Source: Patiria miniata
Lineage: Eukaryota; Echinodermata; Asteroidea; Valvatida; Asterinidae
Length of the DNA stretch: 64,000 nt
Direction of reading: 5' to 3'
NCBI RefSeq assembly: GCF_015706575.1
Contig: NW_024037076.1
Location: 10,946,777-11,010,776, forward strand
In this document: positions 36,601-46,700 of the stretch, piece after piece
Position numbering within the stretch: position 1 is the first letter of the stretch
How the letters are laid out: every line of letters begins with the position of its first letter
The notes under the pieces: model-generated
Told to the model about the DNA's origin: nothing
Databases searched by the model: none
What the model saw: only the letters and a program-made list of their open reading frames with translations
Translations under genes and position numbers: made by a program

Positions 36601-37231
36601 GTATACGTAACTCTTTTTCTAGAAAATCTCAAAGGCATACACAATTGTGGCAATAAAATTGCCGATGAATATTGCGTTCTGGAAGGATGCAAGATATGTT
36701 TTCTGGTCACCCGATGGTCGCAAAATCAATAAGTGGGGTGGGGCCGGACGACGTCTGACTCAAACCCCCTCAAGTGAAGACTGTGGTAGTGTTTAAAGAC
36801 GCAAAGAACGATGGAAGAGTACCAGTGTGCAGACTGCCATAGCTCTTTGTGCCCCAATTAAGGTAAACGTAAAATAATTCATTGCATTTAATTGTTATTT
36901 AATAGCAAATTTTAAAGATCATAGCTCACTGATATTAATCATCCTTTTGTTCTTCTCTATTTATGCTCAGATTTCTGCTGTCATGGGGTTCACGTGGGTG
37001 TTCGGTTGCCTTGCCAACCGCATCAACCACGTGGTCCTCTGGTATCTTTTCGTCATCCTCAACTCTCTGCAGGGGGTCTTCATCTTTGTCTCATTCGGCT
37101 GCAACCGCCGCATCCGGGCTCTCTGGAGGGAGAAGCTGGTCGCTAAGCAACCACGCGGGACCTCCGACACCAAAACGCGGAAAACTCAGAGCGCGTCTGT
37201 GGTGTCGAAGCAAAGTGGTTCCCGTGTATAA
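27536..37231 (+). CDS. Gene 2: SRCR x3 - somatomedin B - Methuselah/adhesion-like seven-helix receptor
   Basis: Exons 27536-27611, 28090-28431, 28833-29168, 30195-30563, 31973-34251, 36971-37231 (stop TAA 37229-37231) splice in frame to 1220 residues. Signal peptide MDLTLLRLLGFSILL... (1-22, likely cut after ATA); SRCR1 about 26-139; SRCR-like 2 140-251; SRCR-like 3 252-374; somatomedin B about 386-424; long Cys- and Asn-glycosylation-rich ectodomain; helices 1-5 from about residue 923 to 1134 in the big exon and helices 6-7 in the last exon. MGFTWVFG (helix 6) and NSLQGVFIFVSFGC (helix 7) are signatures of secretin/adhesion-type receptors. I see no GPS motif, and the Cys pattern before helix 1 is more like Methuselah-type ectodomains. 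Probable role: cell-surface receptor signalling through G proteins; ligand unknown. An earlier in-frame ATG at 27464 would put 24 extra residues before the signal peptide, so 27536 is preferred. Confidence 0.85.
28090..28431 (+). CDS. Gene 2, SRCR domain 1
   Basis: 342 bases, phase 1 to 1. The product runs from DLRIVGGRYPNEGQVEVRLP through ETWGSYCSVDLKW, AGRVLCRQLGYP, GPIWLQEIDC, LEECSLELW and HRHDVGIKC. The VEV, WG-x-YC, A-x-x-LCRQLGY, IWL-x-x-x-C, DVGI-x-C order is textbook SRCR; six cysteines in these places match group A. An alternative acceptor at 27949 keeps the same frame open through to this exon (see finding). Confidence 0.92.
28833..29168 (+). CDS. Gene 2, SRCR-like domain 2 (divergent)
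   Basis: 336 bases, phase 1 to 1. The SRCR skeleton is still visible: IQLVDGRRENDGKVLLHLGG, EWASLRYF, VSDYICRYLGYP, then cysteines in VICNYNHC, FECLDEM, RFCRDED and VACVKG. The usual WG-x-VC is replaced (no Cys at that place) and two Cys-containing segments are shifted, so disulfides must differ from a standard SRCR. Confidence 0.75.
29205..29548. mobile_element. Miniature element, GGCCAAAAAAAAGTCTCCGG family, copy 1
   Basis: Terminal inverted repeats GGCCAAAAAAAAAGTCTCCG at 29205 and its complement ending TTTTGGCC at 29548, 344 bases. A second, slightly longer copy is at 54337-54698. It sits in the gene 2 intron between SRCR 2 and SRCR 3. Confidence 0.9.
29663..30150. repeat. Interspersed repeat shared with 52895-53325
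   Basis: Shared words in the same order: GGACAACTAAAGGCGATGTT / GGACAACTGAGGGCGCTGTT, CAACAGCAAAATAT, AAGGCACCAAA, GGTTAAATGGGACACCGAAG / GGTTAAATGTGACACAAAGG, GGTGCATTTTT. No coding content. Its ends are not defined. Confidence 0.7.
30195..30563 (+). CDS. Gene 2, SRCR-like domain 3 (divergent)
   Basis: 369 bases, phase 1 to 1. It carries FLEGRYNGSDWKTVCIHLTC, FADRACRYHGYPRAS, DDLILRVTYLG, GKNSCRDHNYNQIVFEC. The W-K-T-V-C and A-x-R-A-C-R-Y-H-G-Y-P segments keep SRCR order. The Ser/Pro-rich start (PPTASPEF) is a linker. It is a low-similarity member, called from context and the two core motifs. Confidence 0.7.
30838..31796 (-). mobile_element. 5'-truncated LINE in a GTCA microsatellite
   Basis: A minus-strand frame (31671-31405) ends with SASNFHLHKARTYLYLSTVR, NQGPLLWNHLKP and FKNDMKRCY, the usual C-terminus of a non-LTR reverse transcriptase (CR1/L2/Rex-like). 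The insert runs about 30955-31755 and is flanked on both sides by GGGGAGTCAGTCGGGGAGTC plus GTCA units (30905-30952 and 31756-31795), which look like a long target-site duplication. It is in the gene 2 intron before the large exon. Confidence 0.75.
31973..34251 (+). CDS. Gene 2, large exon: somatomedin B, ectodomain and helices 1-5
   Basis: 2279 bases, phase 1 to 0, one uninterrupted frame. First comes a somatomedin B domain, nucleotides about 32006-32122: CSGRCG, TQCGCDALC, NDCCHDYSTRC, eight conserved cysteines plus one extra. The middle has many cysteines and N-x-S/T sites and a Tyr/Ser/acid strip near 32430-32600. Helix 1 starts near 33619 (LYVVSCVSYSLSTVALVATF), helix 2 RAIMGLTAAFSTAQLL, helix 3 LHLLWLSTFAWMNVLAFDLV, helix 4 YGWGLPLLIVATCLLI, helix 5 GAFVAPIACSLVANVVMFGW. 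It ends in intracellular loop 3 (RADKSRTKEKARELWIYLK). Confidence 0.9.
34252..36970. other. Gene 2 last intron
   Basis: 2.7 kb without a recognised exon. It includes a fragment of the GGGGCGGATC family (about 35365-35470), a C-rich tract (35284-35305) and CCTCCCCCTCCCCCCC plus a short CA run (35970-36000). Confidence 0.5.
36971..37231 (+). CDS. Gene 2, last exon: helices 6-7 and C-tail
   Basis: Phase-0 start after TGCTCAG. ISAVMGFTWVFGCLANRI is helix 6, LWYLFVILNSLQGVFIFVSF is helix 7, followed by a 40-residue Lys/Arg/Ser/Thr-rich tail ending KQSGSRV. The intron before it (34252-36970) separates helix 5 from helix 6. Confidence 0.9.
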   Translation: MSAVMGFTWVFGCLANRINHVVLWYLFVILNSLQGVFIFVSFGCNRRIRALWREKLVAKQPRGTSDTKTRKTQSASVVSKQSGSRV

Positions 37232-38218
37232 ACGAAGATAATAGGTGGATGGGATGTTCACTCTCTGCGGTTCTGCATGCACCTCTTTCCTTATTATAAG
37301 CAGCTCCTCACAAGTCTGAACAAGCCTAGTAAAGGGCAGACATTCTATTCAACGCAGTTAACAAAACAATTAGAAAATAACATTTTTTTTTCTGAATTTG
37401 TATTGAATTTGGGGTTTGGTGTTTTTTAATCGCGTGATTTCCAAACTACGTTTCCCGTTTTAATCACACCTCGAACTTATCTATAAATCACATGAACAAA
37501 GTAACGCGATCCCCGAAGGTTATAGTAACTAGTGTAAATAACTTTTATAATGACCACTTACTCACTTTACCGAATAGCAGGTTTTCAACTCGTAAATGTG
37601 TGGTGTTTAGGATAGAAGATCATTTCGCTTTCGAAACACCAATATTTGTAACTTAACAGGCACCATTGAATCACTGGTAAAAATCACCTTATTGTCACTG
37701 AATAATCATCTATGCATGTAACTGCTCTATATAACGTGTTAAATTGTTGTATATAACAGGTTATTATTTCTATTTTAAAACATAAATAGATTGTTTGGTA
37801 CAGTTACCATCAATTCACTGGTGAAGATCACGTTAATATTAAATTTGAGGCTTTGCATGGTGGAGTTTCGGTATCGTTTCGGTTTGCGGTAATACCATGT
37901 GGTAATAACTACTACTTAGAAGATATTTAGTTTTGGAAAAAACTTGTCCTGCTTATGATCAAATTTCGCTAAGTAGTTTTTGTTCTGATAAGAACAGTCC
38001 TACTTTAAGTTCTAAAGGAACTTGTCTTTGGTCTCAACATTTTGACTAGTCTGCTCTACTCATCGTCAGGAGACTGAAGATAGTTGGAAATACTACTCCT
38101 AAATAGGATGTGTTAGGCTTGTATTGGTGGATTCTGATTGGTTGTCCGTTGGGCATTGTGTTCGAGAGGGATGCCCTACTCTTTGAAGACTGTGAACTAA
38201 CAGGCAATCATAACACTT

Positions 38219-38736
38219 TGTGTAACCAATTGATCGAATTTAATATACTTGTGATAACAATGGATCTGGTCTTTGTTGTGGGACGGGGTGATGCCGAGGG
38301 AAATACATCTAGTTTTTAAACCGATTGCGATGCCACTTTGAACAAGTCGAGGAAGTCCAGCCCACATTCAAAATGCACAAGAATTCGTTCGGAAACAGCC
38401 TTTAATAATATGCCTCGTCGCCTCACGAAAAAACATGTGAGCGACATTGCTTGCAAATACAAGCTTGCCGGGCATGCCGGGCAAAATGCCTCTCAATTTT
38501 AACTAACAAATTAAATTTGAACTTTCCACAACAAGAATGCATATAGGCGAAATGTATCTCGGTTTGATTTTTTAGAATGAAATTTTTCATTATAAGCAGG
38601 TTTTGGGGACTGCAGCATACATTTTTGTAAAAAAAAAATGTTTTGCACGTTGGCTTGCTAGAACACTCACCCATAATTTGATGACATTACCCATAATTTA
38701 TGCCTGGATTGTGTAACCAATTTATCGAATTTAATA
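38219..38736. repeat. Direct repeat of about 28 bases, 490 bases apart
   Basis: TTGTGTAACCAATTGATCGA...AATAT (38219-38246) and TTGTGTAACCAATTTATCGA...AATAT (38709-38736) differ at one base by eye. They could be a target-site duplication around an unrecognised insert or a local duplication. Confidence 0.7.
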
Positions 38737-40029
38737 TGCAAAGATCATTATTATGACATCTTGGGGCGTAATTAAAAGACCATTATGTGGGTCACGTGAG
38801 GGGCCGTGTGCGATTTAACAAAGGCTGGCTGCATTGATGACGGATAATTAGCTGGATAACCTTTAATATACAAAAACATGTCATTGAAATTATTTATTTT
38901 TGGTGAAAGGTAATGATCGCATGTCTATTTAGCATAATGTGTGATACCTCGTACACGACTTGTACATGTTCAACAACCAGGTAGCATATGTTTACAAAAC
39001 ACAATAATATTGAACTGAAAATTAACGGTAGATTGAATTAAGTAAGAGGTCGTACACATGTAAGTGCACTCTCTAAATGTATGTATTATGAATTTATGAG
39101 ATTAAAAAAAGTCACGTACGTATGCGCGCACATAAGTGCTCCCTACTGGTGCATGTAAATGGTGCATGTACATGTAAATGGTACATTAGTGTTTAAATTT
39201 ATGTAATCTAATTATGCTTTGAATTTAAACTTTAAGAGTGGAAACACAATTGTGTTCCAGTTAAAATATATTATGTGAAAAGTAATTTGTTTTTAAAGAC
39301 TACGTTTAAGGTGATCTTTGACGGAATAACATTCATTTAAAGTGTTATAAGATTCAACGGCCGATCCAGGGGGCGGGTCCAAAGGGGGCAATGGTCCCCC
39401 CTAAAAAGAAGACCCTTTTTCGCTAAGTAATCGCAAAACAAAGTAGCCACTGCGTACAGAACTATCTTTTCCTTTAAAAAAAATGGTAAAAGTGGTCAAA
39501 AATTGCCTCAGATCGCCCCAAAGTGCATCTAGAATCCAAAAGATTTCCGGGGCCCTTAAGTGGGCCCAAGACCCCACGCCAAAACAAAATATTTGTGTTT
39601 TGGATCCATCTTTGATTACATTTATTTCAAATTGAAACAGAAACTTTAACAATGATGAAGTCTTTAAAGTATAGTTGTAAGATTAAGTTAGATTAAGTAA
39701 GATTAATAAAGTCACGTAAGTACGCTAGAGTTAAAGCAGTGCATGGAGCAGGTTCATTCATGTGCAAATTTAGGTGAGCTAATTACATGTTATGCTATGA
39801 ATAGTATAGGTGGCGCTATTCCGGGACGTTAAACTTCAAATCAACAACCACTGGTGGGAAACAGAAATTCGGGAAAAATAAAAAAACATTAAGTGAAAAA
39901 AGCACTTTATGTTATAAAACCTTGTTCTTGTAGCAGCTTATGCGACTGTGTTTTTCTGTAGTTTTCTACGCTTCAAGTAGGTGGGGTTGAGAGGACTGGG
40001 GTGGAGGCGACGACTTTTGTTTTATGGGG

Positions 40030-40044
40030 CGTGCCCCCCCCCTC

Positions 40045-40075
<31 letters not shown>

Positions 40076-40080
40076 ACCCA
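40030..40080. repeat. Poly-C and (CA)n tract
   Basis: GTGCCCCCCCCCTCCCCC followed by a long C run and ACACACACACACACACCC. Simple sequence. Confidence 0.9.
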
Positions 40081-40961
40081 TACTTGTTTCACATGACTAG
40101 TGTGGACTTTCCATTGCTTTCGTGTAGTTAAGAAAAACCAGTGAAAAAACTCATTTTTCTCAAACTGTGAAAACTCTTTCAACCCAATTTTTTTTCTATG
40201 ATTCCCTTTAGTGTTTCTCTTCATTCTGCTACAGATAAACCTAACCCAAAAATGCCTCTAAACCTGTTTTCCAGAAATGGGGAAACACTGTGTGGACGTG
40301 GGCAAGTCCACACAACGTCGGTGCTACCTACATTATGTGGACGTCTTTTGTTCGGAAGTCCACACTGCGTATGTAAGACAAGCTCACACCCACCCACAGA
40401 CTCACACAAACCCACTAGCTGGTCGCGCCGCTGGCTTAATGGAATATACTGTTATTATTTGTCATTCTGGAATTACACAAATCAATGAAGAAGAGGCTTG
40501 TAGAATATTTGTCCTAACTATCATTCAAATGATGCTGCCCTTCAACTCCTTCATCTTATTTCGTTATCATCTTAGGACACAGTGTCAGACAAACAACCAC
40601 CGTAACTATGTCCATGACACTGTCTAAAATGTGCTGTTTCGTTGGTTAAATTTCTCTTTAATTACTAATAAAAGTGAAAATATTCCTTTCACTTTTTGGG
40701 GGCTAGAAGCCGGCATTGCGTGTTTATAAGTAAATCAAATTTGCTAGTGTTTACAACTCGAAGGCGACATTTTTTGTTGTTTTTGTTCGGAAGCAGGGGT
40801 CATCAAAAGTGGAACTTGTGGGCATTTTTCTTTCGAACACCCCCAACCCCAGTGTACGGGCCTGAAACGGATTCATGAAGAATTACGAAGGTCGTTCACC
40901 TACATCTCCAATCAAATTATTGGGGATGTGGGACAGGCAAGACGTATATCGACCAATATAA

Positions 40962-41176
40962 CAGTGGCGTAGCCAGGAACTTTTCAGTGGGGGGGGGGGG
41001 GGGGGCTTGAACATTGCATGGGGGGGGGGGGGGCGTCATGTAGATCAATGGTAATTTTTTAGAAACTCAAAATCTCAGTGGGGGGGGGGGGCGACTGGGG
41101 GGGGCGACAAGGTTTCATGGCGGGGGGGGGGGGGGCTGTCGCCCCCCGCCCAACGCCCCCCGTGGCTACGCCACTG
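40962..41176. mobile_element. hAT-like miniature element, CAGTGGCGTAGCCA termini, copy 1
   Basis: CAGTGGCGTAGCCA at 40962 and TGGCTACGCCACTG at 41163-41176. Body of long G tracts, ATGTAGATCAATGGTAATTT and GAAACTCAAAATCTCAGTGG. AATATA flanks both ends. Same element, opposite orientation, at 42906-43104. Confidence 0.88.
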
Positions 41177-42905
41177 AATATAGATATGAGAAGCACGAGG
41201 CTGTTGCCTGTCCACAAGCACACCTGTGCTATACGTTTACGATGGTCTCTGGTCCGGGCGCTCTTATGAATACGGTACAGCTAGTAAAGCAAATGCAGCG
41301 CCAAAAAAAGTCCGATATATGGAAGTTGGTAAATATACATAACTTTTTATTTACTTACCCCCATTTTTTTTTCAATACTCAAACATTCATTTATGGAGAA
41401 TGACAATGTTCCACCTACAAAACTGTAAAACGACAAAATGGTCAATGGTTTGTTAACTGTTTTTGTTTGTGAGGAAATCCAAAACGCTAAAACGAAATAA
41501 CGGTATGTCCAGGGACAGTGCCCCCTTTGAAAATTGGTGCCCCCCGGTGCGCCCCCCCCCCCCCACCTCCCCAGCAGCTTAACACTATACACCGCTCGGC
41601 GGAACATTCTGCAAACTATTTACAGTCGTGGTTGCTTATTTACCTTAGTCTTGTGACAAGGCTAACCAGACAGGTCCGGGTGCATTATAGAATCAAACGA
41701 TCAATACCGGATTTCTTAATTTGTCTATTAATTTCCCAGTTTGAAAAAAAAAAACTGAGTGTACCCAGGTACACCTACCTCGCAGATTTTAAGCATTTGG
41801 ACTTTTGGACAGAAAGTTTATTTAATTAAATAGATTGTATCCGGCATGGGAAGAACCCTGTATTCAAAGGCTTAATACTGCCAATCCAACAGGTTAACAG
41901 GGTCAATCATCGCACAATTGCACCTTACAGCTGATCAAATAAAGGCGCCTTTATATTTGATCAGCTAAACGCGCATTCTTCATTTACAGATTCATCGGGA
42001 AGGTTCTCAGACTTAATGTTTAATCTCTCGAAACCCTTAGGTCCGAAAAATGATTTAAAGATCCACCTTAACGATTATACCTAATAGATCAATCATTCGG
42101 CAAACTGAAAACAACAAGTAAAACACAGAAAAAAAAAGCGAATCAAGAAGGATTTCGCGGGTTGTTCGCTTAAATCCCCAATCAAATGATAGGAGAGGTG
42201 TCGATTACAACCAAAACGTGTTTAAAAACAACCAATAAGATATGCACGAGGCTGTTGGCTGTCCTCACATAGACGTGTGTTATGAGGTCTTGTCTCTGGT
42301 CCAGGCTGTCTCACAACATTTACGGTGCGGTAAGGTTAACGCAACGAATGACTTTGCGCGGGCAAAAATTAATCCAAGTGCGGTGAACTAATGTTAACGT
42401 TCACATACGTAGCTTTTTAAGTTACGAAATATTTTTCAATGCGAACGTCGCTATTTACGGTATTTCTAGCCGCACTTAGTCCCGAGATGCAACATTGCCG
42501 GAGGGCATCCTCCTCTAAAAAAAAAAAAACCCTCGAATACTTTTTTTCCTGATATTCTGCCTCAAAATGCCTGTTTTATTGTCTCTACAGCTTGTGTCGC
42601 AGGCCTATATTGGAATGCTGTCTCAGCTTGGACTTTAAGCTTTGCGTGTCACACCTTTTCATAGGCTGCATTATATTTGAGTTTGTCCTCTGTATAACCC
42701 GGACCTTGCCTCCCCTGAACGCTTGATGAACGTGACGGATATGGATTGGAAATGTGTTAAACGTATTAAATAACAACATCAATGGATCTTTAGAACGCTG
42801 GTGCAAGCTCGTATACAAGCACGGAAGCCGAGTAGTGCCATTGGGGTGAGTAAGATTGTATCTTGTCCCCTGTTCCCCACGACCTACAGCTGGCGACTTC
42901 AGCGC

Positions 42906-43104
42906 TAGTGGCGTAGCCACCAGGGGGCGTGGGGGGCGACAGCCCCCCCCCCCCAGTCGCCCCCCCCCCCCACTGAGATTTTGAGTTTCTAAAAAAATTA
43001 TCATTGATCTACATGACGCCCCCCCCCCCATGAAATGTTCCAGCCCCCCAGCGCCCCCCCCCCCCCCCCCCCCCCCCACTGAATAATTCCTGGCTACGCC
43101 ACTG
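42906..43104. mobile_element. hAT-like miniature element, copy 2, opposite orientation
   Basis: TAGTGGCGTAGCCA at 42906 and TGGCTACGCCACTG ending 43104. The body is the complement of copy 1 (CACTGAGATTTTGAGTTTCT, TTATCATTGATCTACATGAC). It is flanked by TTCAGCGC (42898-42905) and TTCAGCAC (43105-43112), an 8-bp target duplication with one mismatch, as hAT-type elements make. Confidence 0.9.
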
Positions 43105-43637
43105 TTCAGCACTAACTATGAAAAAGTGCCAACCACATAAACAGTTTCGATTCTAACTATGTTGTCTTTCACAAGTTTCCCATCTGGTTTAGCTTATCTT
43201 GCAATGCATTGGGTTGCAGTCTAAGTGCGTGTGTTCAACAGTTTCTAATGTGACATCTGAGATTTAGCTGGTACCCCGTAAAACCTGGCACACACATGGT
43301 GAATAAATTGCCAATGGGAATTTTGTGCACAAGCGCTATTGGAACGCTAACAGTGACTTATTGTTTTCTAACACTCTTCTTCTGCGGCAACGATCGGCAT
43401 CCGTACATATGCAACGGGTCACCCTTTTTTTATTTAGGACAAAACAAATTCTAAAATATCTGTTGAAAGGTTGCTCCATTGTCTTCCCCTTATACAAAAG
43501 CCCGTGAGCAGGGGAAATCGTCAAAAGTGCAGCGTTTGGCGGGCGCTGAGGACGTTGATCTGTTTTGCGACTATAAGCAGACGGCTTACTTACCATTTTG
43601 ACAAGATCTGGGCAAATAGTTGGGTTGGTCCGCGAAG

Positions 43638-43722
43638 ATGCGTCGTCGACGTAGAGCGACTGAGATGCTGCTAGCTGCATTGTCTATAGCTGCAGTCATA
43701 GTCCCATCCTCGGATGCTCAAG
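43638..43722 (+). CDS. Gene 3, signal peptide exon
   Basis: ATG at 43638 opens [20 protein letters not shown] then IVPSSDAQ, with GTACCA as donor in phase 1. Five arginines, a hydrophobic core and SSDA before the cut make a strong secretion signal. It is too short for most ORF scans. No other coding exon is seen up to 49468. Confidence 0.8.
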
Positions 43723-46700
43723 GTACCACATTGTATTTTCCCTCTCCCCTCAATTAAACAAATATAATGTGATGTCCCCTAACGTGGCGCACGTTGATTT
43801 TTTTCTCGCACTAGTGTTACTTGTTATGGCCATTTATCTTACATTTTACAATGAATTAAATTTCAATAAGCTCCATACATTCATAAACCTTTGAGACTAT
43901 GTACGTCACTAACTTTAGAAAAAATATTTAAATGGGCGTGATTTTTTGAGTTTATTTTAAAATCGGAAGTGAACGTTTAAGATAGTTGAGTGGAGATAAT
44001 GATGCCTTGTCGAAATTTGTCAACGTTAAAGACATATTTTGAAATGTTCAAATGTTTAAGTGCGCAAAATATTTTTATCGAGAAGTAGAGCTTGGCTAGA
44101 ATGGTCCAGGGGTTAGTGTTAACTCTGTATAACATTGTTGCTCTTAAATAGTTATGTTATATCTGAAGGAATGTATATAACTTTTTAAAGGTTTTTAATG
44201 CCTATCTTTTAAACCTGAAATCATTATTTAATTGTACCGCAATCCGGCCGTTTGTTCGCCAGAGTTAAATAGATATAATACTAATAATCATGATGCCTTT
44301 ATATATTTAAACCTCTCAGGAAATGTAACGTCTCCCTTATTCTGATATGAACACTGGGGGATTTCTGAGTATAGTTTTTTTGTTCTTTTGTAAGTGGCTC
44401 ACGTACGTCAGGGAACATTTTCTCGATTTTGTGCCCATTTTACCACCTATTACGTTCGGGCTTAATTTCAAGACACGTTTGTTTTTACAAGGGTTCAACA
44501 GCAAGCTTTTTTGAGGTTACAGAATCAGAAGGGGTTTTGGCGACACTGCATAAATAAATTCGTAGGAAACGTGAAGTGCGCTACGTTGTGGGACTCCCGA
44601 CGTCTACAGAATTCAAATTTGTATTCTTTCCATTCCCTCATTTTGAAACACCAACTTGCCCCACGATTTGTATATAAAAGATCAAGGCTGCCTAAATAAT
44701 GTGTCGACGCAGATGAGCCGCAGATCCATTGTTTAAATTCGCCGTGAGTACAGGGGCTGCATACCAATATTCCCCAGTCCCTATTGTCCCCATGTAGTCC
44801 CTAAATGTTCCCTGTCCTTAATGATAGGGTTATAGGTTTCGGATTGGGGACCGGGTAACATAGGGACTGGGGTCTGGGGAACATAAGTACGCACCCGTCC
44901 CTATGTTCCCCAGTCCCTATGTTCCCCAGTCCCTATATGTTACCCAATTGCTATGTTCCCCAGTTCTTAGTGATAGGGTTAGGATTGGGGACCGGGTAAC
45001 ACAGGGACGGGGTCAGGGGAACATAGGTACGCACCCATCCCTATGCTCCCCAGTCCCTATGTTTCATCAGTTCCTATGTTAATGACTGTGGAACATAGGG
45101 ACTGGGGAACATTGAACTGGGGAACACAGTTGCGTGAAGATACGGTTTCCAAACGGGATAAAATAACTTTCAAAATTTTTGCCCACCAACGTGAACATGT
45201 CCTGCATGTAGTTTTCATTTTAAAAATGCCAAGTTTTTTGGGGATCACCAATTTCACTACTGTGTTACAGCGTCAAAGTACGCTATCGGATTAGCTTTGC
45301 TTAGGAACCGGCACGCTTTCGCGATCGCAACCACACGGCTGTAAATGTCGAGTTGGTGGAAGCTCCATAGCACGAGTATAATTATTTTTGGAAAACTAGC
45401 TCTGAAAACGCTCAGAAGCAACACAAGATTTGGAAAGTTTTAGAAAAAGGTCTTACCTCTTTCGAGCCAAGGTTTTAACATAAAAGTGGTCATGGTCCAA
45501 GATGATTTTAAAAGCCTTTTTGTAGACCGCTTTGATCCGAGAAGTTTCGTTTCAACACGCATGCAAAAGACCTTTTTTTCCCTGGTTACAGAAATACGTA
45601 TTAGTCTGTTTGCAGTACATACATAATTAAGACACATAAATAAGGCAGGTATGGACCCTTAAAATAAGGAAAAACGTTTCTTTTTGTTTTGTGTGTGACA
45701 CTAATGATACGTTTTCCCGTCAAGTTCGTCAACTTGCCATCAGCTATTTTAACGCGAGATGCATGCACATGTGCTGACAGTGTCTACATTTTGGGGTTTT
45801 GTTGGGTTTTTTTTTGTGAAAGGTGAGACCGATTTTCAGAGTACACCCTGTACGGGTCCACCCGATGTTGGCTAGTCCCTATGTTCCCCAGCCCCTATGC
45901 AGCCGTGTGGTTGCGAAGGGCGAATTTTAAAGTTCACGCGACAAGCCACCTACATACTTTTCAGCAAAGATCCTATAGCGTCAAAGGGGGCTATATGGTT
46001 TACCGATTTCGGCCCGGTAACACAATGACAAAGCACATAATATCATATTCATTAGCATCACTCGGCGTGACTTGGCGTGGGTCTCGGTATCGACCAATGG
46101 AAGCCGGTAAAAAGTGTGATATTTACTCATTAATAACTCTTGAAGGGTTTTGATTTTTGAACCGAAAAGATTTTTTTTTTTTTAGCGGAAAGATAAACAC
46201 TCTGTTTCAGACCGGTTGGAGTCTGGAATCCTGATAATAACCCTCGGTTTCTTCTCATTTAATGATCACCCATCCAGACTCTGTCTGGTCTTCAACTGGG
46301 TTTTTAAAACCTCCCAACACACAAATTTTATTCCTTTATTCATAACAAGTCAAGTCCTAAGGTCAACAGTGTCGAGTCGATTAATGTTGAGTTACTTTGC
46401 TGTTAAAGTTTAAACGAGCCATTCCTTTTAGTATAGTGCCTAGGTTATGGCCTCATATCTCCACGGTAAGGAGAGACGCGGTTATTTGTTTGCGCGGGCT
46501 CGAGATAAAACATGGCATTTGCAGGCACACGCAAGATCGTAGAGCAGCACCAGTGTCTAGTTTTCTATATTGCCCTCTTTTTGAATAGGTCCCCCTCTTT
46601 ACCAGTGCCTAGCTACTTTGACATGTATAGTCCCTATGTTGTCATATCTCCATGGTAACGAGAGATGCGGTTTTTTGTTCTCGCGGGCTTGAGATAAAAC

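Larger units (their letters stand above)
37232..43637. other. Intergenic region between genes 2 and 3
   Basis: About 6.4 kb. No exon seen. Contains a direct repeat at 38219/38708, a related fragment of the GGGGCGGATC family (39355-39605), poly-C plus CA repeat (40030-40078), two hAT-like miniature elements, and a C-rich block (about 41515-41575). The promoter of gene 3 should be near 43500 but I cannot mark it. Confidence 0.5.

Noticed and set aside
42585-43112. 175-codon minus-strand open frame with Gly runs
   Set aside because: The Gly runs come from C tracts of the hAT-like miniature element.
45043-45294. Open frames across the GGGGAACATAGGGACT array
   Set aside because: They follow the repeat unit rather than a conserved protein.
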